Shown here: positions 57,528-64,000 of the stretch, in pieces
Layout of the letters: every line of letters starts with the position of its first letter
Numbering within the stretch: the first letter of the stretch is position 1
Assembly: GCF_030766935.1 (NCBI RefSeq)
Contig: NZ_JASERL010000001.1
Location: forward strand, 496,001 to 560,000
Reading direction: 5' to 3'
DNA length: 64,000 nt
Origin: Streptomyces sp. KL109B
Lineage (GTDB): Bacteria; Actinomycetota; Actinomycetes; Streptomycetales; Streptomycetaceae
Position numbers and translations under genes: made by a program
The notes under the pieces: model-generated
Told to the model about the DNA's origin: nothing
What the model saw: the letters and a program-made list of their open reading frames with translations, nothing else
The model's database searches: none

Positions 57528-57869
57528 TCAGCCACGCGCGCCGCTCGTCGCGGCCTGCCCTCCGCTCCCGGCCGACGCCGTGACGAGCCGGTTGCGGGCC
57601 CGCCCCATGAGTTCTTCGCGCTCGTCCTCGGTGAGGCCGCCCCACACGCCGTACGGCTCGCGCACCTGTAGGGCGTGAGCAGCGCACTCCGCGCGCACCG
57701 GGCACCTCATGCAGACCTCCTTGGCCGAGTTCTCACGGGCGCTGCGTGCCGCCCCGCGCTCGCCCTCCGGGTGGAAGAAGAGCGAGCTGTCCACCCCGCG
57801 GCAGGCCGCGAGGAGCTGCCAGTCCCACAGATCGGCGTTCGGTCCGGGAAGGCGGGAGAAATCTGCCAT
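57528..57869 (-). CDS. whiD: WhiB-like sporulation regulator WhiD
   Basis: The 113-residue protein has the four iron-sulfur cysteines C23, C53, C56 and C62 (AACRGVD, EVCMRCPVRAEC) and the GVWGG turn followed by a basic C-terminal helix (RARNRL). The N-terminus MADFSRLPGPNADLWDW matches S. coelicolor WhiD (from memory). It works with sigma-HrdB region 4 in late sporulation. ATG 57869 is used; the frame opens at 57983. It is divergent from bldM, as in S. coelicolor. Confidence 0.95.
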   Translation of the reverse strand: MADFSRLPGPNADLWDWQLLAACRGVDSSLFFHPEGERGAARSARENSAKEVCMRCPVRAECAAHALQVREPYGVWGGLTEDEREELMGRARNRLVTASAGSGGQAATSGARG

Positions 57870-58261
57870 TGCTGTGTCCCCTTGTAGCCATTCAGACGCG
57901 GATACGGTGCCCATGACCGTACATCTACTGTCTAAGGAGATGAAAATATGACTCATTGCGAATCTAGCTATAGACACCAGCAAAAGGGAAGAAAAGCTTC
58001 CAAATGGGGCATAGCTTGTGATGAAACCTTGAGGGTCCGCCGCGCTGTCCGCACCGTGTCCGGGCCCTCACGTAGAGTGCCGAAGGAGGCCGTCGGACCC
58101 GTAACTCTTTCGAGTGACCGTCGTTGAGAGTGCGGAGGCGGTTGAATGAACAAGCGCTCGGGCAGGTGTCCGAATGCCTTGTTGAGTGTCGACCGCACAG
58201 GTGACGATTCGTACACAGCCTGGAGGCTCAAGGTGACGCGCATCAGCTGCGGAGGACGGTC
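57870..58261. promoter_or_regulatory. whiD-bldM intergenic region with a sigma-BldN promoter
   Basis: CGTAAC (58100-58105), 16 bp and CGTTGA (58122-58127) match the sigma-BldN consensus exactly and correspond to bldM P1. The stretch 57930-58020 is AT-rich for this genome (e.g. GAAAATATGACTCATTGCG) and holds the whiD upstream region; I could not fix a whiD promoter. Confidence 0.85.
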
Positions 58262-58873
58262 ATGACTTCCGTCCTCGTCTGCGACGACTCCCCGCTTGCC
58301 CGAGAGGCGCTGCGCCGCGCGGTCGCGACCGTGCCCGGCGTCGAGCGCGTGACGACCGCGGCCAACGGCGAGGAAGTCCTCCGCCGCTGGGGCGCCGACC
58401 GCTCGGACCTGATTCTGATGGATGTACGCATGCCCGGACTGGGCGGCGTCGAGACAGTACGGCGGCTGCTCTCCGCCGATCCCGGTGCGCGCATCATCAT
58501 GCTCACCGTGGCCGAGGACCTGGACGGCGTGGCCCTCGCGGTCGCCGCGGGCGCCCGCGGCTATCTGCACAAGGACGCCTCGCGCGCCGAGCTGCGGGCC
58601 ACGGTGACGCAGGCGCTCGCCGACCCGACCTGGCGGCTCGCCCCGCGCAGACTGCGCTCGGCCGAGATGGGGGCCGCCCCCACGCTCACCGCGCGCGAGA
58701 TCCAGGTGCTCGAAGGCATGAGTCACGGGCGGTCCAACGCCGAGATCGGGCGCGAGCTGTTCCTCTCCGAGGACACGGTCAAGACGCACGCGCGTCGCCT
58801 GTTCAAGAAGCTCGGCGCCTCGGACCGCGCGCACGCCGTGGCGCTCGGCTTCCGGTGGGGCCTGGTTCGCTGA
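58262..58873 (+). CDS. bldM: Developmental response regulator BldM
   Basis: The 203-residue protein has a receiver domain (1-120, phospho-acceptor-like D54 in LILMDVRMPG, lysine in YLHKDAS) and a LuxR-type HTH (about 140-200: LTAREIQVLEGMSHGRSNAEIGRELFLSEDTVKTH). BldM controls aerial hyphae genes as a homodimer and late genes with WhiI. GGAGGA precedes ATG by 5 bases. A consensus sigma-BldN promoter is 135-160 bases upstream. Confidence 0.96.
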   Translation: MTSVLVCDDSPLAREALRRAVATVPGVERVTTAANGEEVLRRWGADRSDLILMDVRMPGLGGVETVRRLLSADPGARIIMLTVAEDLDGVALAVAAGARGYLHKDASRAELRATVTQALADPTWRLAPRRLRSAEMGAAPTLTAREIQVLEGMSHGRSNAEIGRELFLSEDTVKTHARRLFKKLGASDRAHAVALGFRWGLVR

Positions 58874-59151
58874 CGAGTCGCTGATCGGCGCAGCCACCCG
58901 CGCCCTTCGGGGCGCGGTGGACCGGCCGTGAGGGACCCCGTTCCGCCCCCTCGCGGGGCGGCTTTTCGACGCTTCGCGCGCGATGCCGCATCCTTGGGGG
59001 TGTGGAGTTCCTCGGGGACGAGTCGGGCGAGCAGGGTCAGCGAGAGGGGAGGGCGCAGGAGATGAGTTCCGGCGCACCTGCTCATAACGCTTCGGTGCAC
59101 AACTACGGGCACGGTGTCACGGACCGATCGGGGTCGGGGCACCATGGACCG

Positions 59152-59739
59152 ATGCGCGACGACGAGGCAGCGGCTCCCCAGGGGGTCATCAGTACGCTCG
59201 TCGGGCGCGCCGTGGACGGTGACGAGCAGGCCACGCACGATCTGCTCGCGCACGTCCACCCCCTCGCCATCCGCTACTGCCGCACGCGTCTTTCGCGACT
59301 TCCGGGGGACGCGCGGCACTTCGTCGAGGACCTCGCCCAGGAGGTCTGTGTCGCGGTGCTGCTCGCGCTGCCGCGCTACAAGGACACCGGGCGGCCCTTC
59401 GAGGCGTTCGTCTTCGCCATCGCCGCGCACAAGGTCGCCGATCTGCAGCGGGCCGCCATGCGCGGACCGGGTTCGACGGCGGTGCCCTCCGACGAGATGC
59501 CCGAGCGGCCCGACGACTCGCTCGGCCCGGAGGAGCGGGCGCTGTTGAACAGCGACGCCGCGTGGGCCAAGAAGCTGCTCGCCAACCTTCCGCAGAACCA
59601 GCGGGAACTGCTGCTGCTCCGCATCGCCGTCGGGCTCACCGCGGAGGAGACCGGGCAGATGTTGGGCATGTCACCCGGGGCCGTGCGCGTCGCCCAGCAC
59701 CGGGCGCTGAGTCGGCTGCGGGCGCTCGCCGAGCAGTAG
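59152..59739 (+). CDS. shbA: ECF sigma factor, ShbA/SigD type
   Basis: The 195-residue sigma factor has region 2 ([20 protein letters not shown] ... [18 protein letters not shown]) and region 4 ([40 protein letters not shown]). In S. griseus the gene at this locus, shbA, drives transcription of hrdB. An in-frame ATG at 59062 has a better ribosome-binding site, but the intervening 30 codons have clearly lower GC at third positions, so 59152 is favoured. It lies between bldM and guaB. Confidence 0.88.
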   Translation: MRDDEAAAPQGVISTLVGRAVDGDEQATHDLLAHVHPLAIRYCRTRLSRLPGDARHFVEDLAQEVCVAVLLALPRYKDTGRPFEAFVFAIAAHKVADLQRAAMRGPGSTAVPSDEMPERPDDSLGPEERALLNSDAAWAKKLLANLPQNQRELLLLRIAVGLTAEETGQMLGMSPGAVRVAQHRALSRLRALAEQ

Positions 59740-59835
59740 GGGGCGGCGGTACCGCACCCCGGCTACGTACGTGTGAACGTACAAAGAAAGTCGATGATCT
59801 TGCTCATGGAATGAGACGCCCCTGCGGGCCGTTAG

Positions 59836-61389
<1,554 letters not shown>

Positions 61390-61433
61390 TCGGCAGTAGC
61401 CGACACGTAGCACGTCGTAGCAGGTCAGGCGCG

Positions 61434-61469
61434 GAGGGGCGGGCCCGGGGATTACCGGGGCCGCCCCTC
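61434..61469 (+). terminator. Hairpin after guaB
   Basis: The stem 61434-61447 with 61456-61469 has one mismatch and loop CGGGATTA-like. Likely attenuates transcription into guaB3. Confidence 0.6.
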
Positions 61470-61538
61470 CCGCGCGTGTCAGGGATACTGGACAGGCAAG
61501 GCCCAAGTGGGACCCAGATGTGAAAGGCGCCCCCCAAC

Positions 61539-62663
61539 GTGACTGAGATCGAGATCGGGCGCGGCAAGCGCGGCCGCCGCGCGTACGCCTTCGACGACAT
61601 CGCCGTCGTTCCGAGCCGGCGCACCCGCGACCCGAAGGAGGTCTCGATCGCCTGGCAGATCGATGCCTACCGCTTCGAGCTGCCGTTCCTGGCCGCCCCC
61701 ATGGACTCCGTCGTCTCGCCGCAGACCGCCATCCGCATCGGCGAGCTCGGCGGCCTCGGCGTCCTCAACCTTGAGGGTCTGTGGACCCGCTACGAGGACC
61801 CGCAGCCGCTCCTCGACGAGATCGCCGAGCTGGCGCCCGAGGCCGCGACCCGCCGCCTCCAGGAGATCTACTCCGCGCCCATCCAGGCCGACCTGATCGG
61901 GCAGCGCATCAAGGAGGTGCGCGACTCCGGCGTCGTCACCGCCGCCGCGCTCTCCCCGCAGCGCACCGCCGAGTTCTCCAAGACCGTGGTGGACGCGGGC
62001 GTGGACATCTTCGTGATCCGCGGGACGACCGTCTCCGCCGAGCACGTCTCCGGCGCCGCCGAGCCGCTGAACCTCAAGCAGTTCATCTACGAGCTCGACG
62101 TCCCGGTCATCGTGGGCGGGTGCGCCACGTACACCGCCGCGCTGCACCTGATGCGGACCGGTGCGGCGGGTGTGCTGGTCGGCTTCGGTGGTGGGGCTGC
62201 CCACACGACCCGGAACGTGTTGGGTATTCAGGTGCCCATGGCCACTGCTGTGGCTGATGTGGCCGCTGCCCGTCGCGACTACATGGACGAGTCCGGTGGG
62301 CGCTACGTGCACGTCATCGCCGACGGTGGGGTGGGCTGGTCCGGCGACCTGCCCAAGGCCATCGCCTGTGGCGCCGACTCCGTGATGATGGGCTCGCCGC
62401 TGGCGCGCGCCACGGACGCGCCGGGGCGCGGTCACCACTGGGGCATGGAGGCCGTCCACGAGGACGTGCCGCGCGGCAAGAAGGTCGACCTGGGAACTGT
62501 GGGGACGACCGAGGAGGTTCTCACCGGGCCCTCGCACACGCCCGACGGGTCGATGAACTTCTTCGGCGCGCTGAAGCGGGCCATGGCGACGACCGGGTAC
62601 AGCGAGCTCAAGGAGTTCCAGCGGGTCGAGGTCACGGTGGCGGACGCGCAGCACAAGCGGTAG
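61539..62663 (+). CDS. guaB3: GuaB3 family IMP dehydrogenase-related protein
   Basis: The 374-residue protein shares the IMPDH barrel (RRAYAFDDIAVVPSRRTRDP; FLAAPMDSVVS; ADGGVGWSGDLPKAI) but lacks the CBS insert. Where IMPDH has its catalytic loop GSICTTR it reads GGGAAHTTR, so the catalytic Cys is missing. Actinobacterial GuaB3 function is not settled. GTG 61539 starts it. A canonical terminator follows at 62688-62731. Confidence 0.92.
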   Translation: MTEIEIGRGKRGRRAYAFDDIAVVPSRRTRDPKEVSIAWQIDAYRFELPFLAAPMDSVVSPQTAIRIGELGGLGVLNLEGLWTRYEDPQPLLDEIAELAPEAATRRLQEIYSAPIQADLIGQRIKEVRDSGVVTAAALSPQRTAEFSKTVVDAGVDIFVIRGTTVSAEHVSGAAEPLNLKQFIYELDVPVIVGGCATYTAALHLMRTGAAGVLVGFGGGAAHTTRNVLGIQVPMATAVADVAAARRDYMDESGGRYVHVIADGGVGWSGDLPKAIACGADSVMMGSPLARATDAPGRGHHWGMEAVHEDVPRGKKVDLGTVGTTEEVLTGPSHTPDGSMNFFGALKRAMATTGYSELKEFQRVEVTVADAQHKR

Positions 62664-62687
62664 CGCTGACGCTGTGTCGTAGCCGAT

Positions 62688-62731
62688 ACGGGTTGGGCCC
62701 CACCGTTCTGGTGGGGCCCAACCCGTTTTTT
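62688..62731 (+). terminator. Intrinsic terminator of guaB3
   Basis: A 17-bp perfect stem, 62688-62704 with 62710-62726, has a 5-base loop and a T6 run. It is the clearest rho-independent terminator in the window, and as a bidirectional stem may also serve the convergent gene. Confidence 0.95.
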
Positions 62732-62774
62732 GCGCCCACGCGGCGGGGCCGCATGTCGATGCGGCCCCGCGCCC

Positions 62775-63362
62775 CTAGGCGGATGCTCGCTTTGCCGCGC
62801 CGAAGGAGGCCACCGCCGCCAGGGCGAAGAAGAGGAAGGACATGGCGTCGGAGTCGGCCTTCCATGCCTCGTTGAGCAGGCCGAAGTGTTCGAAGAACAG
62901 CTCGGTCACGGACCACGGGCTGACCTTGGAGCCGATGATCGCCTCGCCGAGCAGTTGCCCGAAGTAGACGCCGATCAGCGACAGGACCGGGCTGACGAAG
63001 AGGGCCACCGGGTTGTTGCCCGCGACCTTGCCGGTGGCGAAGCCGACGACGACGCCGACGGCCACGGCCGCGTAGCCGATCTCGTGCTCGGTCGCGCCGA
63101 TGATGCCGCCGTAGACGCCCGCGATGACGAGCATCGCCACGAAGCCGGCGAGGATGCCGAGCCCGAGGTTGCCGCGGGGCGGGGCGGGCGGCGGGGGGAC
63201 GAGCGGGTAGCCGCCGGGGCCGCCCTGCTGCTGGGGGAACGGGGCGTACGGCTGCTGCGGGGCCGGCTGCTGCGGCGGGTAGCCGTACTGGGGCTGCTGC
63301 TGCGGCGGCTGTTGGCCGTACGGGTTGCCCTCGGGTATGTGAGGCTGCGGCGGCTGGGTCAT
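62775..63362 (-). CDS. Pro/Gln-rich N-terminus membrane protein
   Basis: The 195-residue protein starts with a disordered Pro/Gln/Tyr-rich region (about 1-70, PQQQPQYGYPPQQPAPQQP) and has about four TM helices (about 72-190). ATG 63362 has AGGGGGA about 5 bases upstream. Such proteins are common in Streptomyces, with no known role. It is convergent with guaB3. Confidence 0.82.
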   Translation of the reverse strand: MTQPPQPHIPEGNPYGQQPPQQQPQYGYPPQQPAPQQPYAPFPQQQGGPGGYPLVPPPPAPPRGNLGLGILAGFVAMLVIAGVYGGIIGATEHEIGYAAVAVGVVVGFATGKVAGNNPVALFVSPVLSLIGVYFGQLLGEAIIGSKVSPWSVTELFFEHFGLLNEAWKADSDAMSFLFFALAAVASFGAAKRASA

Positions 63363-63423
63363 GCGGTCCCCCTGAGGTGTGAACCCTGGCACGGGTGTGC
63401 ACAGAGTGGCCGCACAGTAGCAG

Positions 63424-64000
63424 TCAGAGGCGGTGCGCGGCCCCCGCCGGAGTCGCTCCCCTTGTGTCCAGGAGGAGTTGGGCCTTCACGGCCAGGCCCT
63501 GGAGGTCGTACGTGCGGTGCTGTTGCAGCAGGATCGTCAGGTCGGCGTCGGCCGCCGCCTCGTAGAGGGAGTCGGCGCGTGGCACCGGGCGGTCCAGGAC
63601 GTTCCAGGACGGGACGTAGGGGTCGTGGTAGCTGACGGCGGCGCCGAGTTGCATGAGGCGGGTGGCGATCTCCTCGGCGGGGGCGGCCTGTTGGTCGGCG
63701 AGGTCCGGCTTGTACGTGATGCCGAGGAGGAGGATCCGGGCGCCGCGGGCGGACTTGCCGTGTTCGTTGAGGAGGGCGGCGGCGCGCTGGACGACGTACG
63801 ACGGCATGTGGTGGTTGACCTGGCGGGCCAGTTCGACGAGGCGCAGGGGGCGGGTGGGCAGGTGCGGGCCCGTGAGGTCCTGGGCGAGGGCGTGGCCGCC
63901 GACGCCGGGGCCCGGGCGGAAGGCCTGGAAGCCGAAGGGCTTGGTCTCGGCGCAGCGGATGACGTCCCAGAGGTCGACGCCCAACTCGTGGCAGAGCACG
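63424..64000 (-). CDS. UDP-sugar 6-dehydrogenase homologue lacking catalytic Cys (5' end beyond window)
   Basis: The visible C-terminal 191 residues belong to the UDP-glucose/UDP-ManNAc dehydrogenase family. The central catalytic motif GPGVGGHCxxxD reads GPGVGGHALAQD here, with Ala for Cys (63868-63910). The distal ILLLGITYKPDLADQQAAPAEEI and VSYHDPYVPSW are conserved UDPG-binding domain motifs. The N-terminal Rossmann domain lies beyond base 64000. It may be an inactive paralogue or a diverged oxidoreductase. Confidence 0.85.
   Translation of the reverse strand, partial: VLCHELGVDLWDVIRCAETKPFGFQAFRPGPGVGGHALAQDLTGPHLPTRPLRLVELARQVNHHMPSYVVQRAAALLNEHGKSARGARILLLGITYKPDLADQQAAPAEEIATRLMQLGAAVSYHDPYVPSWNVLDRPVPRADSLYEAAADADLTILLQQHRTYDLQGLAVKAQLLLDTRGATPAGAAHRL

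Noticed and set aside
59062-59151. Upstream start for the ECF sigma gene
   Set aside because: It has a good ribosome-binding site, but the 30 codons have third-position GC well below the gene body; kept only as an alternative.

Overview
The window is a high-GC chromosomal segment from a Streptomyces species. The evidence is codon use with strong GC at third positions, the gene order rpsJ...rplQ-truA / rplM-rpsI-glmM / tsaB-rimI-tsaD / groES-groEL1 / whiD-bldM-sigma-guaB, and the developmental regulators whiD and bldM. Both edges cut genes: a PIG-L family protein on the left and a UDP-sugar dehydrogenase homologue on the right.

Layout. At 1-4193 are three minus-strand genes: a PIG-L deacetylase with a lectin-like tail, a streptogrisin C type secreted protease, and a LysR regulator. 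At 4300-22150 lies the ribosomal superoperon: S10 (rpsJ to rpsQ), spc (rplN to rplO), secY-adk-map-infA-rpmJ, then rpsM-rpsK-rpoA-rplQ-truA, with no rpsD in the alpha cluster. Structured spacers sit at 10100-10180, 14531-14562, 18388-18469 and 20606-20630. At 22424-29017, between truA and rplM, is an accessory cell-surface block. It holds a TAT-type polysaccharide deacetylase, a processive GT2 synthase with a small membrane protein, a membrane-anchored CBM3 plus GH16-like protein, a frame-disrupted secreted protein and an anchored protein. I read it as a candidate exopolysaccharide synthesis and modification locus.

At 29157-44054 are rplM-rpsI-glmM from a clear promoter, a DUF389 membrane protein, pantothenate kinase, acpS, a divergent TetR/MFS pair, a second IF-1 gene coupled to a GNAT gene, nnr, alr, an alpha/beta hydrolase, tsaE, a small ORF behind a palindromic operator, and a catalytically degenerate L,D-transpeptidase homologue. 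At 44172-46705 are tsaB-rimI-tsaD and a small coupled gene. With tsaE these supply the t6A tRNA modification enzymes. At 46803-50198 is a large membrane NACHT STAND ATPase with a C-terminal WD40 unit, the best candidate for an undescribed sensor or defence protein. After it come a THUMP-like methyltransferase, a degenerate deacetylase lipoprotein, CIRCE-controlled groES-groEL1, an SDR, a MOSC protein with a divergent LysR, whiD and bldM (with a consensus sigma-BldN promoter), an ECF sigma of the ShbA type, guaB, guaB3, a Pro/Gln-rich membrane protein and the partial dehydrogenase.

Most of the window is housekeeping. Unusual material is concentrated in the truA-rplM block, the 37-38 kb infA paralogue, the 43.0-43.5 kb spacer, the NACHT gene, and a family of GC-rich extragenic palindromic repeats at about 17.7, 39.8-39.95, 43.4 and 55.6-55.8 kb. 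No tRNA, rRNA, IS element, prophage or CRISPR array was recognised.
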